NCBI RefSeq assembly: GCF_025532145.1
Contig: NZ_ARXS01000027.1
Location: 1 to 59,416 of the forward strand
Reading direction: 5' to 3'
DNA length: 59,416 bases
From: Alloalcanivorax balearicus MACL04
Lineage (GTDB): Bacteria > Pseudomonadota > Gammaproteobacteria > Pseudomonadales > Alcanivoracaceae
The notes beneath the pieces are model-generated. The model made no database searches and was not told the DNA's origin. It saw nothing but the letters and a program-made list of their open reading frames with translations. The translations under genes and the position numbers were made by a program. Of the stretch, positions 38,077 to 47,983 are shown piece by piece. The stretch's first letter is position 1. Each line of letters opens with the position of its first letter.

Positions 38077-39161
38077 GCACCATCACGCCGTTGCTTGATA
38101 CCTTGCTGCATCAGGTGCTCGGGCGACGGATGGATGGGCCGGCGCCAACGCCGCTCAATCAGCCGGTCACGCCCCTGATGCCGGGGCAGGCGGTGGAGGC
38201 GCTGGGGCGCGACGAGCGTCTGCCGTTAGCGCCGGAATCACCGACGCGGAAGTCACCGGGGGTGGAAGGGACTGGCGCCCGGGATGCGGCCAAAGCCGGG
38301 GAGCGGGCACCGTTGCCCGCATCGGCACCGGACACCGCGCCGGTATCCGCCAGAACCCATTTCAGCGGCGCCGCCCGCGCCATCGCCGATCTGCTGATCC
38401 GCTATCCCGCGCCGCCTTCCGCCGTGCGGCCGGCGGAGCCGTTATTGCCCGGGCCGCCGCTGTCCTCCGCTCCGTTGGCGGCGGCCTTACGGGGCAGCGT
38501 GGAGCACAGCGGCCTGTTCTACGAATCCCACCTCGGCGAATGGTTTCGCGGTGAGCGTCCACTGGCGGCGTTACGGCCGGAGCCACAGATGCGCCTTGCC
38601 ACCATGGCCGCCTCTGTCACCTCCGAGTCCGCCACGGCGCCAGCTCCTCCATCGGTCAAGGGGCAAGAGGGCATGGTGAATGCCGGAGGCCGGGAGGCGG
38701 AAGGGGAGTCACGGGCGGCCGTGGCGGGCGGAAACCGCGGCCCCACTGGCGTGGAGGAGAGTGTGCAGCCCGTGGTGCGCCATCAACTGGAGTTGCTGGC
38801 AACACCGGTATTGCGTTGGGAGGGTGACCTCTGGTCGGGATTGTTCGCCGCGCTGCTGATCCAGGCCCCGCCACGGGAATCCCGGCCCGACGGCGACGCT
38901 GAAAACCCGGGCCGTTCCGGTGAGGAGGAGGGGGCTTGGCTGTCGCAATTGGAAGTGCGCACCGAAGCGCTGGGTGAAATTCGGGTACAGCTGCGGTTGC
39001 ACGGCGGCCATTTGAATCTCGAGCTGGCGGCGCTGCGGGAGGAAACCCTGGCGCGCCTGCGTGAAGGGCAGCCGGTGCTGCGGGATCGCCTCGAGGCTCT
39101 GGGGTTGCAGGCAACGATCAAGGTGGTGAATCGTGATCCGGAGCAAAACGCCAATGAGTGA
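38073..39161 (+). CDS. Second FliK-like protein
   Basis: The product is 362 residues from a GTG start that overlaps fliT. The Pro/Ala-rich N-terminal two thirds resemble a FliK ruler region. The C-terminal part (about 270-355) has LSQLEVRTEALGEIRVQLRL then LARLREGQPVLRDRLEALGL, the pattern of the FliK switch domain. It lacks an obvious TS-type core. With the next gene it forms a FliK-like/FlhB-tail pair, seen after fliDST in some betaproteobacteria and related lineages. Whether it measures hook length is unknown. Confidence 0.72.
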   Translation: MSTITPLLDTLLHQVLGRRMDGPAPTPLNQPVTPLMPGQAVEALGRDERLPLAPESPTRKSPGVEGTGARDAAKAGERAPLPASAPDTAPVSARTHFSGAARAIADLLIRYPAPPSAVRPAEPLLPGPPLSSAPLAAALRGSVEHSGLFYESHLGEWFRGERPLAALRPEPQMRLATMAASVTSESATAPAPPSVKGQEGMVNAGGREAEGESRAAVAGGNRGPTGVEESVQPVVRHQLELLATPVLRWEGDLWSGLFAALLIQAPPRESRPDGDAENPGRSGEEEGAWLSQLEVRTEALGEIRVQLRLHGGHLNLELAALREETLARLREGQPVLRDRLEALGLQATIKVVNRDPEQNANE

Positions 39162-39441
39162 GGAGGGCGATACTTCGCGCCGCCGGGCGGTGGCTCTGGC
39201 CTATCGGGAAGGTGACGGTGCTCCGAGGGTAATGGCAAAGGGCTACGGCGACGTGGCCGAGCGGCTGGTGGAAGAAGCCCGCCGCCATGGCGTCTTCGTC
39301 CATGCCGCGCCGGAACTGGTGGCCTTGTTGATGACCGTCAATCTGGACCAGCGGATTCCCGAAGCCCTGTACCAGGTGGTGGCGGAGTTGCTGGTCTGGG
39401 TACAACAACTGGAACAGGGCCCGCCAGGCGAACAGAGATAA
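39154..39441 (+). CDS. flhX: FlhX-type paralogue of the FlhB cytoplasmic tail
   Basis: The product is 95 residues. It equals the part of FlhB after the cleavage site: ALAYREGDGAPRVMAKGYGD, then EARRHGVFVHAAPELVALLM and LDQRIPEALYQVVAELLVWV. These align with the same stretches of FlhB in this window (ALRYQEGLMSAPRVVAKGAD and following). The membrane part and the NPTH loop are absent. In other bacteria FlhX can partly replace the FlhB C-terminal fragment. ATG at 39154 overlaps the second FliK-like gene by 8 bases. Confidence 0.85.
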   Translation: MSEEGDTSRRRAVALAYREGDGAPRVMAKGYGDVAERLVEEARRHGVFVHAAPELVALLMTVNLDQRIPEALYQVVAELLVWVQQLEQGPPGEQR

Positions 39442-39526
39442 AGTCAGCCGATTCGCTGCCGTTTCCTGCTTTCTCCCCTCTCTATCCCGCAAGAAACCGA
39501 AAGTTTGAAATAATTCAAAAGTGGTA

Positions 39527-39542
39527 TGTGAAATGCGTCACT
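39527..39542. promoter_or_regulatory. CRP-like site 1 upstream of flhDC
   Basis: TGTGA-AATGCG-TCACT matches the CRP consensus TGTGA-N6-TCACA except for the last base. Its centre is about 237 bases before the flhD start. A TTTGAA-ATAA-TTCAAA palindrome lies just upstream (39504-39519). Confidence 0.7.
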
Positions 39543-39557
39543 AATTTGGTACTTTAG

Positions 39558-39573
39558 TGTGATGCTCGTCACG
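39558..39573. promoter_or_regulatory. CRP-like site 2 upstream of flhDC
   Basis: TGTGA-TGCTCG-TCACG, with a correct 6-base spacer, is centred 31 bases after site 1, so both lie on about the same DNA face. Confidence 0.65.
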
Positions 39574-39584
39574 CTAAAAGCTTA

Positions 39585-39605
39585 GTCGTGACCGAACGTC
39601 ACGAC
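39585..39605. promoter_or_regulatory. GTCGTGAC/GTCACGAC inverted repeat upstream of flhDC
   Basis: GTCGTGAC-CGAAC-GTCACGAC is a perfect 8-base inverted repeat centred about 30 bases after site 2. The GTGA/TCAC half-sites are those of the two upstream sites, but the spacer is 7, one base longer than CRP prefers. Confidence 0.6.
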
Positions 39606-39608
39606 CCA

Positions 39609-39682
39609 GGAGCCCGCCGGGACAACGCTATCACCGGTGCTGACGAGCAGGCTCCCGCCGCCATCGAAACGACGCCGGCGGG
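39609..39682 (+). other. Alternative hairpins in the flhDC leader
   Basis: GGAGCC (39609-39614) can pair with GGCTCC (39650-39655). CCCGCCG (39654-39660) can pair with CGGCGGG (39676-39682). The two stems share bases and exclude each other. The leader to the flhD ATG is probably long, as in E. coli flhDC. No known RNA family is recognised. Confidence 0.35.
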
Positions 39683-39771
39683 TAAGACTGATGGATCGGG
39701 GGATCGGGAGTCCTCGGCCAAAGCGGGTCAGGGACTCTCTCGGTATGGGTACCGAAGGAGCAAGCGCAACA

Positions 39772-40098
39772 ATGAACGTCGATAACGTACTGAATGAAAT
39801 TCAGGATCTGAATCTGACCTATCTGCTGCTGGCGCAACGCCTGCTGCAGGAAGATTACGCCACCGCTTTGTTTCGTTTGAAAATCGACGAGCCCATGGCG
39901 GAGGTGTTGTTGTCTCTCTCCGCGCGTCAACTCAGCCGTCTGGCACGTACCAACCAGTTTCTGTTTCGTCTCGGGTTGGACGATGCCGGCCAGTTGCAAG
40001 CGCTGACCAATCACAAGCGGGAGCAGGGACTGGAGCAGACCCATGCCGCCCTGTTGATGACCGCCACCGGCGATGCCGTGGCCGCGCGGCAAGGGTGA
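39772..40098 (+). CDS. flhD: Flagellar master regulator subunit FlhD
   Basis: The product is 108 residues. It is a subunit of the FlhD4C2 activator of class II flagellar genes. NVLNEIQDLNLTYLLLAQRL, AEVLLSLSARQLSRLARTNQ and FLFRLGLDD are diagnostic for FlhD. ATG at 39772 follows GAAGGAGC; the frame is open upstream to 39637, but those residues do not match the family. Confidence 0.95.
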   Translation: MNVDNVLNEIQDLNLTYLLLAQRLLQEDYATALFRLKIDEPMAEVLLSLSARQLSRLARTNQFLFRLGLDDAGQLQALTNHKREQGLEQTHAALLMTATGDAVAARQG

Positions 40099-40101
40099 GA
40101 C

Positions 40102-40674
40102 ATGAGTGAAAAGAGTCTGGTTGGCGAGATGCAGCAGGTGCAGCTCGCCATCGAACTGATTGAACTGGGCGCCCGGCTGCAAGTGCTGGAATCCGAGACC
40201 GAGCTCAGCCGTGGCCGGCTGATCCGTCTGTATAAGGAAGTGCGGGGCATGTCACCGCCGAAGGGTATGTTGCCGTTTTCCACGGACTGGTTCATTACCT
40301 GGCTGCCGAACATTCACTCGTCGTTGTTCTATGGCTTTTTTCGCCACCTCACCGTGCATCAGCGATGCGGGCGCATGGAGGGGTTCGTCAAGGCCTACCG
40401 GCTGTACCTGGAGCAAATGGCATTGGATGGCGCCGAGCCGGTACTGGGGCTGACCCGGGCCTGGACCCTGGTGCGCTTCTTCGAAAGCCAGATGTTCGAG
40501 TTATCCGCCTGTACCTGTTGCGGGGGGCACTTCGTCACTCATGCTCATACCCCGACACAAAATTTCGTCTGCGGTATTTGTCAGCCGCCATCGCGCGCGG
40601 GCAAGACCCGCAAGCGGTCCCGGCGGACGGAACCGCTGCTGGATGATGACGCCATGTCGGCCTCCTACGCCTAG
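40102..40674 (+). CDS. flhC: Flagellar master regulator subunit FlhC
   Basis: The product is 190 residues, close to E. coli FlhC (192). It has [20 protein letters not shown] and [16 protein letters not shown]. The zinc-binding cysteines are in [13 protein letters not shown] and FVCGICQPP. It binds DNA together with FlhD at class II promoters. It lies three bases after flhD. Confidence 0.96.
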   Translation: MSEKSLVGEMQQVQLAIELIELGARLQVLESETELSRGRLIRLYKEVRGMSPPKGMLPFSTDWFITWLPNIHSSLFYGFFRHLTVHQRCGRMEGFVKAYRLYLEQMALDGAEPVLGLTRAWTLVRFFESQMFELSACTCCGGHFVTHAHTPTQNFVCGICQPPSRAGKTRKRSRRTEPLLDDDAMSASYA

Positions 40675-40726
40675 GAGGCCGCCCGGCTGGCAAGCGAATA
40701 ACCCGCCACACCCACGCACATTCCCC

Positions 40727-40753
40727 TAAAGCCCCACCCATTCCTGCCGATAC
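40727..40753 (+). promoter_or_regulatory. Sigma-28 promoter of motAB-cheAW
   Basis: TAAA, 15 bases, GCCGATAC lies 73 bases before the motA start. It is in the same position as the class III mot promoter of enterobacteria. Confidence 0.87.
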
Positions 40754-40826
40754 AGAAATGAGAGTGTTCGTAAACCGCGCCCCCAGGGAAGCGGTGAACT
40801 GATCCAGCGGCGTAAGGAATCCGGTT

Positions 40827-41714
40827 GTGCTGATCCCCATTGGTTTCATCATCGTGGCGTTCTCCGTGTTCGGCGGCTTTTTTCTGGCCGGCGGTCATCT
40901 CGGTCCGCTCTATCAACCCAGTGAAATCATGATGATCTGCGGTGCCGCCGTGGGGTCCTTCATCGCCGCCAACAATGGCAAAGCGATCAAGGCCACGCTG
41001 CGCTCCTCGTCTCAGCTTAAGCGTACCACCCGTTACGGCAAGGAAACCTACATGTCGTTGATGTCGCTGCTGTACAAGCTGCTGTCGAAGATGCGCCGTG
41101 AAGGGGTGTTGGGCATTGAACGGGACATCGAGAACCCGCAGGACAGTGATCTGTTCGCCGACTATCCGGAGCTGCGGGAAGATCCGATGATCATGGGGTT
41201 CATCACCGATTACCTGCGGCTGATGATCAGCGGCAGCATGGACCCGCACGAGCTCGATGAGCTGATGGCGCATGAAATCGAGGCCTTCGAGGACGAAGCG
41301 CATATTCCCGCCGATGCCCTGTCCAAGGTCGGGGACGCCTTGCCGGCTTTCGGTATCGTCGCCGCCGTGCTCGGGGTGGTGAAGGCGTTGGGGGCCGCCG
41401 ACGCCGGCGTGGACGCCATGGGATATATGATCGCCCAGGCCCTGGTGGGTACATTTCTGGGCATCCTGCTGGCCTATGGTTTCGTCAATCCGCTAGCCAG
41501 CCGTATCGACCGGCAGGTGCGCGAGGGCGTGAAAATGTTGCAATGCATTCGCGTCACTCTGCTCGCCAATCTGAATGGCTACGCCCCGCAACTGGCGGTG
41601 GAATTCGGTCGCAAAGCCCTGCACACCAGCGAGCGGCCCAGCTTCAGTGAGTTGGAAGATCATGTGCGTGGCGCCCCGCGCGATGACAAGGGCGTGGGTG
41701 TGGGTGAAGCATGA
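40827..41714 (+). CDS. motA: Flagellar motor stator protein MotA
   Basis: The product is 295 residues, the same length as E. coli MotA. Four membrane helices are visible. SLERDIENP-like GIERDIENPQDSDLFADYPE, VGDALPAFGIVAAVLGVVKA and LNGYAPQLAVEFGRKAL are nearly as in E. coli, so it should be a proton-driven stator. The start is GTG at 40827 behind AAGGAAT. It overlaps motB in an ATGA. Confidence 0.96.
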   Translation: MLIPIGFIIVAFSVFGGFFLAGGHLGPLYQPSEIMMICGAAVGSFIAANNGKAIKATLRSSSQLKRTTRYGKETYMSLMSLLYKLLSKMRREGVLGIERDIENPQDSDLFADYPELREDPMIMGFITDYLRLMISGSMDPHELDELMAHEIEAFEDEAHIPADALSKVGDALPAFGIVAAVLGVVKALGAADAGVDAMGYMIAQALVGTFLGILLAYGFVNPLASRIDRQVREGVKMLQCIRVTLLANLNGYAPQLAVEFGRKALHTSERPSFSELEDHVRGAPRDDKGVGVGEA

Positions 41715-42571
41715 GCGAAGCCGTTCGTCGCATCGTCGTTCGCCGCCGCTCGCGTCATGCCGAGGCGCACCACGGTGGCAGCTGGAAGATCGCGCTGGCC
41801 GACTTCATGACGGCATTGATGGCGTTGTTTCTGGTGTTGTGGATGATCTCCACCGCCACACCGCAGCAATTGCAGGGGCTGGCCGAGTATTTTCGCACGC
41901 CGCTGAACGTGGCGATGACCGGCGGCGACCGTAGCACCGCCAGTACCAGTGCGATTCCCGGTGGCGGCGATGACCCTGCTCACGCCAAGGGCGAACAGGC
42001 GCGCATCGATTTGCGTGATCAGACCCGGCCGGCGGAAATGCAGCGTCAGTTCCTGGAACTGCAGCGCCGCATCGAGAGCACTATCAGTGCTGATGACAGC
42101 CTGCGCGAGCTGCGTCAGCAGATGCGTTTCGACGTCACCCCGGAAGGGCTGCGCATTCAACTTCTGGATACCGATCCCCGTCCCATGTTCCATCTTGGCA
42201 GTGACCAGGTGGCGCCTTATATGCGCGAGCTGTTACGCACGCTGGCGCCGCTGCTTAATGACCTGCCCAACCCGCTCAGCATTACCGGCCATACCGACAG
42301 CGTGCCCTACGCCAACGGTGAACGCGGCTACAGCAACTGGGAGTTGTCCGCCGACCGTGCCAATGCCAGTCGCCGGGAACTGATTACCGGCGGGCTGGCG
42401 CCGGACAAACTGTTGCGCGTGGCCGGTCTCGGCGACCGCGTGCCGATGGCCGGCAGCCACCCCGGTGATCCGGTGAACCGCCGTATTACGTTGCTGGTGT
42501 TGAACGAGCAGGCGGCACGCCGTATCCGCGCCGAAGGCGAGCCCGCCAGCCGCGCCCCGCTACAGGAGTAA
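41711..42571 (+). CDS. motB: Flagellar motor stator protein MotB
   Basis: The product is 286 residues. The single membrane helix contains the proton-carrying Asp in IALADFMTALMALFLVLWMI. The plug region and a C-terminal OmpA-like peptidoglycan-binding domain follow (NPLSITGHTDSVPYANGER, then NWELSADRANASRRELI). It pairs with MotA. Confidence 0.96.
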   Translation: MSEAVRRIVVRRRSRHAEAHHGGSWKIALADFMTALMALFLVLWMISTATPQQLQGLAEYFRTPLNVAMTGGDRSTASTSAIPGGGDDPAHAKGEQARIDLRDQTRPAEMQRQFLELQRRIESTISADDSLRELRQQMRFDVTPEGLRIQLLDTDPRPMFHLGSDQVAPYMRELLRTLAPLLNDLPNPLSITGHTDSVPYANGERGYSNWELSADRANASRRELITGGLAPDKLLRVAGLGDRVPMAGSHPGDPVNRRITLLVLNEQAARRIRAEGEPASRAPLQE

Positions 42572-42573
42572 CC

Positions 42574-44562
42574 ATGGATATCAGCGATTTTTACAGCACC
42601 TTCTTTGAGGAAGCGGAGGAATTGTTGGGGGACATGGAAGCCCATTTGCTGGCGCTGGATGTCGACAATCCGGACATGGAGCAACTCAACGCCATCTTCC
42701 GGGCGGCCCACTCCATCAAGGGCGGCGCCGGTACCTTCGGGTTCGAGGCACTGCAACGCACCACCCATTTACTGGAGAACCTGCTCGATTACACCCGTCG
42801 CGGCGAACTCACGCTGCGTCGTGACATCGTCGATACCTTTCTGGAAGCGAAAGACATGCTACACGACCAACTGGACGCCTACCGCCAAGGCGTGGAGCCG
42901 GACGCGGAGGCGATGGCTCGTATCTGTGAGGTGCTGCGCAAGCTGGCGCTGGAGGAGATTGGTGAACCGGCGAGCGAGGTCGCCCCCGCTGCCACGCCGC
43001 CGCCGGCCAGTGGCGGGGCCGGACAATCCCTAAGTGTCGCTCTGCTGGGTGTGTCGGAAAGCGACCGAAAGCTGCTCATCGAGGAGTTGGGCCAGCTTGG
43101 CGATGTGCTGGAAACGCGAGGTGAAGACGACCGCTACGAAGTGTTGATGCAGTCCACCGCCAGCGCCGATGACATCGAGGCGGTGATGTGTTTCATCGTC
43201 GAGCCGGAGCAGCTGGACATTCGCGGTATCTCCCCGGAACAGCTGCCGGTGCCGGTGAAAGCGCCGGAGCCGCCTCCCAAAGCCGAAACGAAAAGCGCCG
43301 CGCGACCGGCCGTCGACAGCCGGGACAGCGGCGCCAATTCCTCCATCCGGGTTCCGGTGGCCAAGGTCGATCACATCATCAACCTGGTGGGCGAACTGAT
43401 CATTACCCAGTCGATGCTCAATCAGGTGGTGGAGGATTCCGAATTCACCGGCGATGGCGGCTTCGCCTCCGGCCTCAGTCTGTTGCAGCGTACCGCCCGG
43501 GATCTTCAGGAAGCGGTGATGTCCGTGCGGATGGTGCCGATGGACTATGTGTTCAGCCGTTTTCCGCGTCTGGTACGCGATCTGGCCGGCAAGCTGGGCA
43601 AGGATGTGGAGCTGATTACCGAGGGCAAATCCACCGAGCTGGACAAGAGTCTCACCGAACGCATCATCGACCCTCTCACGCACCTGGTGCGCAACAGCCT
43701 GGATCATGGCCTGGAAACGCCGGAGCTTCGTGCCGCCGCCGGCAAGCCGGGCACCGGTCGTCTCACGCTTTCCGCGCAGCACCAAGGCGGCAATATTCTG
43801 ATTGAAGTGAGCGATGACGGTGCCGGCCTGGACCGCGAGCGGATTCTTGCCAAGGCGCGCAGTAATGGACTGCCGGTGTCCGACAACATGAGTGACGAGG
43901 AAGTCTGGCAGCTGATCTTCGCGCCGGGCTTCTCCACGGCCGAAGCCGTCAGTGACGTCTCCGGCCGTGGGGTCGGAATGGATGTGGTCAAACGCAACAT
44001 CCAGGCCATGGGTGGCCACGTGGATGTGCTCTCCGAAGCCGGCCAGGGCACCCGCACCCGCATCGTATTGCCATTGACCCTGGCCATTCTGGACGGCATG
44101 TCGGTGCGGGTCGGTGAGGAGACCTTCATTCTCCCGGTCAGCGCGGTGATCGAATCGCTGCAGCCGCGTGCCGATGACCTCTACACCATGGCCGGCGGCG
44201 ATGTGCTGCTGAAAGTGCGTGAGGATTATCTGCCGTTGGTGGCCTTGCACCACGCCATGGAAGTGTCCGGCGCGGTGACCGACCCGACCTCGGCCATCGT
44301 TGTCATCGTACAGGGCGAAGGGCGCCGCTATGCCCTGCTGGTGGACGAACTGGTGGGCCAGCAGCAAGTGGTGGTCAAGAATCTGGAAACCAATTACCGC
44401 AAGGTTCCCGGAGTGTCCGCCGCCACCATTCTCGGTGATGGCAGCGTCGCGCTGATTCTGGATATCCCCGATCTGCACCGTCTCAGCCAAAGCAAGAAAG
44501 CGAGTGACGCGGTCGCTCGAAACTCCACTGTCTTTTCCTCCAAGGAGGTTTCCGCATCATGA
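42574..44562 (+). CDS. cheA: Chemotaxis histidine kinase CheA
   Basis: The product is 662 residues. Domain order: HPt with phosphorylated His46 in [14 protein letters not shown]; a CheY-binding P2 (about 155-225); dimerisation; the HATPase with [14 protein letters not shown] and [13 protein letters not shown]; and the C-terminal CheW-like domain. It passes phosphate to CheY and CheB in response to receptor state. It overlaps cheW by 4 bases. Confidence 0.96.
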   Translation: MDISDFYSTFFEEAEELLGDMEAHLLALDVDNPDMEQLNAIFRAAHSIKGGAGTFGFEALQRTTHLLENLLDYTRRGELTLRRDIVDTFLEAKDMLHDQLDAYRQGVEPDAEAMARICEVLRKLALEEIGEPASEVAPAATPPPASGGAGQSLSVALLGVSESDRKLLIEELGQLGDVLETRGEDDRYEVLMQSTASADDIEAVMCFIVEPEQLDIRGISPEQLPVPVKAPEPPPKAETKSAARPAVDSRDSGANSSIRVPVAKVDHIINLVGELIITQSMLNQVVEDSEFTGDGGFASGLSLLQRTARDLQEAVMSVRMVPMDYVFSRFPRLVRDLAGKLGKDVELITEGKSTELDKSLTERIIDPLTHLVRNSLDHGLETPELRAAAGKPGTGRLTLSAQHQGGNILIEVSDDGAGLDRERILAKARSNGLPVSDNMSDEEVWQLIFAPGFSTAEAVSDVSGRGVGMDVVKRNIQAMGGHVDVLSEAGQGTRTRIVLPLTLAILDGMSVRVGEETFILPVSAVIESLQPRADDLYTMAGGDVLLKVREDYLPLVALHHAMEVSGAVTDPTSAIVVIVQGEGRRYALLVDELVGQQQVVVKNLETNYRKVPGVSAATILGDGSVALILDIPDLHRLSQSKKASDAVARNSTVFSSKEVSAS

Positions 44563-45059
44563 GCAACCTGGTTTCCGTCAATCCCGTCAAGAAAGCCGCC
44601 GAGATCAGCAGCCGTGAATTCCTGGTGTTCTCCCTGGGTGACGAGGAGTACGCCATCGACATTCTCAAGGTCCAGGAGATTCGGGGTTACGAGAACGTCA
44701 CCCGCATCGCCAATGCGCCGGATTTCATCAAGGGGGTGGCCAACCTGCGGGGCGTGATCGTGCCGATTGTCGATTTGCGCCTGAAATTCCGCCTGGCCAG
44801 TGCCGACTATACCCAGCAGACCGTGGTGATCGTCATCAATATCGGTACCCGTGTGGTCGGTATCGTGGTGGATCAGGTGTCGGACGTGATGACCTTGACC
44901 GCCGAGCAGATCAAACCGCCGCCGGAATTCGGTATCAGCCTGCCTTTGGATTACATCCATGGGCTCGGCAATCTGGAGGAACGCATGCTGGTACTGGTGG
45001 ACATCGAGAGACTGCTCACCAGCGAGGAACTGGCCATCGTCGAGCGCGTTGGTGAATAA
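44559..45059 (+). CDS. cheW: Chemotaxis coupling protein CheW
   Basis: The product is 166 residues, one SH3-like CheW domain. [40 protein letters not shown] and PIVDLRLKF match E. coli CheW closely. It links CheA to receptors. The ribosome site AAGGAGG lies inside the cheA end. Confidence 0.96.
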   Translation: MSNLVSVNPVKKAAEISSREFLVFSLGDEEYAIDILKVQEIRGYENVTRIANAPDFIKGVANLRGVIVPIVDLRLKFRLASADYTQQTVVIVINIGTRVVGIVVDQVSDVMTLTAEQIKPPPEFGISLPLDYIHGLGNLEERMLVLVDIERLLTSEELAIVERVGE

Positions 45060-45080
45060 CGGCTGAGTGAGATAACCATC

Positions 45081-46328
45081 GTGAAAGTACTGGATAACAT
45101 GACGGTCAAAGTAAGTTGGGGGCTGGTTTTGGCGGCGTTCTCGTTGTTGATCCTGATCCTGAGCGCGCAGAGTGTGTACATTCTAAATCAGAGCCATGAC
45201 GCGATGATCCGGCTGGCGGCGCAATCCGGTGACGTCGGCAGCCAGGCGCTGGCCGCTTTCGACACCTACGCCGCCACCATGCGCTGGGGGATAGGCGTGG
45301 TGATCGCGGCATCCGTGGTGCTGGTGGTGATCGTGCTGTGGGGCGTGACCGTGAATGTTATCCGGCCATTGCGCCAGGTAGTGGGGCACTTCGAACGGAT
45401 GGCCAAAGGCGATTTGTCGGAGCGGATCGAGGCGCGTGGCAATAACGAAATTGGTCAGCTGTACGCGGCCTTGTCGGATATGCAGCAAAGCCTGTCCCGA
45501 ACCGTGGCTATTGTGCGCGACAGCAGCCAGGGGATCTATCAGGGCGCCGGTGAAATCGCCCAGGGCAACAACGATTTGTCCTCGCGCACGGAACATCAGG
45601 CGGCGTCGCTGGAACAGACCGCCGCCAGTATGGAGCAGCTCACCTCGACGGTGGAGCAGAACGCCGACAATGCCCGTCAGGCCAGCCAATTGGCCGCCAG
45701 CGCTTCACAAACCGCACAGCGGGGCGGCGAGGTGGTGGGCGAGGTGGTGGGCACCATGGCTGAGATCAGCGGCAGTGCGCGCCAGGTGACCGAGATCATC
45801 GAGGTGATCGATTCCATCGCCTTCCAGACCAACATTCTGGCGTTGAACGCTTCGGTGGAAGCGGCCCGGGCCGGCGAGCAGGGCCGTGGTTTCGCGGTGG
45901 TGGCGGGAGAAGTCCGTGCTCTGGCCGGGCGCAGTGGCGAGGCTTCGAAAAAGATCCGTGCATTGATCGAAACGTCGGTGGAGCGCATCGAAGCCGGTAC
46001 CCGGCTGGTGGATCAGGCGGGCAGTACCATGACCGACATCGTCGAAGCGGTGCGGCGGGTAACCGACATCATGGATGAGATTGCTTCCGCCTCGCAGGAG
46101 CAGAGCAAGGGCATCGGCCAGGTGAATCAGGCCATCACACAAATGGATCAGGTTACCCAACGCAACGCGGCTTTGGTGGAGGAGGCGGCCTCGGCGGCCA
46201 GTGAGCTGGAAGGGGAAGCCGCGCGGCTGCGGCAAGCGGTGGCGCTGTTCAAGCTGGCCCAGGCGAGAGACGACTCCGCCGATGGTGGCTTTGCCGTCGC
46301 TGTCGAGGCTGAGGTGGTGCATGCGTGA
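45081..46328 (+). CDS. Chemoreceptor with very small periplasmic domain
   Basis: The product is 415 residues from a GTG start. Two membrane helices (about 13-33 and 68-90) enclose only some 34 periplasmic residues, against about 150 in Tar or Tsr. A HAMP linker (about 91-145) and a complete cytoplasmic signalling domain follow ([20 protein letters not shown]). It ends EAEVVHA with no CheR-binding tail. It occupies the position of tar after cheW and overlaps aer by 8 bases. What it senses, if anything in the periplasm, is unclear. Confidence 0.88.
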   Translation: MKVLDNMTVKVSWGLVLAAFSLLILILSAQSVYILNQSHDAMIRLAAQSGDVGSQALAAFDTYAATMRWGIGVVIAASVVLVVIVLWGVTVNVIRPLRQVVGHFERMAKGDLSERIEARGNNEIGQLYAALSDMQQSLSRTVAIVRDSSQGIYQGAGEIAQGNNDLSSRTEHQAASLEQTAASMEQLTSTVEQNADNARQASQLAASASQTAQRGGEVVGEVVGTMAEISGSARQVTEIIEVIDSIAFQTNILALNASVEAARAGEQGRGFAVVAGEVRALAGRSGEASKKIRALIETSVERIEAGTRLVDQAGSTMTDIVEAVRRVTDIMDEIASASQEQSKGIGQVNQAITQMDQVTQRNAALVEEAASAASELEGEAARLRQAVALFKLAQARDDSADGGFAVAVEAEVVHA

Positions 46329-47982
46329 TAACCAGCCCGTCACTCAACGGGAATACCCTCTGCGCGATGATCACTTTCTGATTTCCCGCACGGATCTGCG
46401 TGGCAAGATTACCTATGCCAATCCCGCCTTTATCGAGGTCAGTGGCTTCAGCCGGGAGGAGTTACTGGGCGCGCCTCATAATCTGGTTCGCCACCCGGAT
46501 ATGCCGCCACTGGCGTTTGAAAACCTCTGGAACACGCTCAAGCAGGGCGGCACCTGGGTCGGTGTGATCAAGAATCGCCGCAAGAACGGCGACCACTATT
46601 GGGTCAAGGCCCACGTCACACCGATCATGGAAGAGGGTGAAATCAAAGGGTATGTGTCGGTGCGACTGAAACCGGACGCCGACAGCGTGGCCCGGGCGGA
46701 GCACGATTATGCCGCCATGCGTCAGGGTAAGGGGCAGCATCTCTCGCTGGAACGGGGTGAGGTTCTGCGGCGGGGACCGCTCGGCTGGTGGCGGCGATTG
46801 GATCGGCGCGGTGGCGCCTTGCGCCTTGCGGGATTGGTGTTACTGGCCGTGGTGTTGTTGGCGATCAGCAGCGCGGCGGGGCTCTACGGCGCAAGCCATT
46901 TGCAGTCGGACGATCCCGTGCGCGGTCGGTTGATCCTCGCGCATGGTTTACTGTTGGCCGCCGGTGTGCCGATGCTGGTGTTGCTTGGCGTGATGACCGC
47001 CGGTGCCTTGTTGAAGCCCCTGCATGAGGCGGTGAAGTTCACTTTCCAGATCGCCGCCGGCAACCTGGCGGCACGGCCGCCGAATCGTACCGTGGGCGAA
47101 ACGGGGCGGCTGGCCATGGCTTTGACAGTAATGCAACGCTGCCTTGGCAGCATCGTCGGCAACGTCAATGAGGGGATCGCGGCGGTGACGCCGGCTGCCC
47201 GCGGTATCGCCGAGGCCAATCGGGATTTGTCCTCTCATACCGAGCAGCAGGCCGCTTCCCTGCAGCAAACCGCGTCCAGCATGGAACAGATCACCAGCGC
47301 GGTGCGGCAAAACGCGGACAATGCCCGGCAAGTCAGCGGTCTGGTATCGCAGGCGGCCGGCCAGGTGGCGCACAGCGGCGAGGTGATGCGCGAGGTGGTC
47401 AGCACCATGGAGCGGATTACCGCCAGTTCCAGCAAGATGACGGTGATCATCGACAGTATCGACGCCATCGCCTTTCAGACCAATATTCTGGCGCTCAATG
47501 CCTCGGTGGAGGCGGCCCGGGCCGGGGAGCAAGGGCGCGGCTTCGCGGTGGTGGCCAGTGAAGTCCGTAACCTGGCCGGACGGTCCGCCGCCGCGGCGAA
47601 AGAGATTCGCGACCTGATCGCCAACTCGGGCCGGGAGATTCAGGGCGGAGCCGACCTGGTACACCGGGCGGAGAGCACCATCCGGGAAGTGGTGGCGTCG
47701 GTGACCCGGGTCAACGACATTATGGGGGAGATCACCTGTGCGTCCGAAGAACAGAGCGCCGGTATTGCCCAGATCAACCAGGCGGTGACACGGATGGACG
47801 AGACCATGCGGCACAATGCGCGGCGTATTCAGGGCTCCGCCGATGCCGCCGGCGCGCTGCGGGCCGAGGTCGATACGCTTGGGCATTCCGTGGCGGTGTT
47901 TCGTTTGCGCGGCGCCGACCGGGAAGAGGCGGGCCGCTCCCTTCGAGACAGGCCTCCGCTGGTGATGGATGCGGGGAGCTGA
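46321..47982 (+). CDS. aer: Aerotaxis receptor Aer
   Basis: The product is 553 residues. The N-terminal PAS domain (about 10-120) is close to E. coli Aer, with [20 protein letters not shown] and [16 protein letters not shown], which binds FAD in Aer. Two hydrophobic stretches (about 160-185 and 200-225) anchor it without a real periplasmic domain. HAMP and MCP signalling domains follow. It senses redox or energy state rather than an outside ligand. ATG at 46321 is chosen over the long upstream frame that overlaps the previous receptor. Confidence 0.92.
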   Translation: MRDNQPVTQREYPLRDDHFLISRTDLRGKITYANPAFIEVSGFSREELLGAPHNLVRHPDMPPLAFENLWNTLKQGGTWVGVIKNRRKNGDHYWVKAHVTPIMEEGEIKGYVSVRLKPDADSVARAEHDYAAMRQGKGQHLSLERGEVLRRGPLGWWRRLDRRGGALRLAGLVLLAVVLLAISSAAGLYGASHLQSDDPVRGRLILAHGLLLAAGVPMLVLLGVMTAGALLKPLHEAVKFTFQIAAGNLAARPPNRTVGETGRLAMALTVMQRCLGSIVGNVNEGIAAVTPAARGIAEANRDLSSHTEQQAASLQQTASSMEQITSAVRQNADNARQVSGLVSQAAGQVAHSGEVMREVVSTMERITASSSKMTVIIDSIDAIAFQTNILALNASVEAARAGEQGRGFAVVASEVRNLAGRSAAAAKEIRDLIANSGREIQGGADLVHRAESTIREVVASVTRVNDIMGEITCASEEQSAGIAQINQAVTRMDETMRHNARRIQGSADAAGALRAEVDTLGHSVAVFRLRGADREEAGRSLRDRPPLVMDAGS

Positions 47983-47983
47983 T

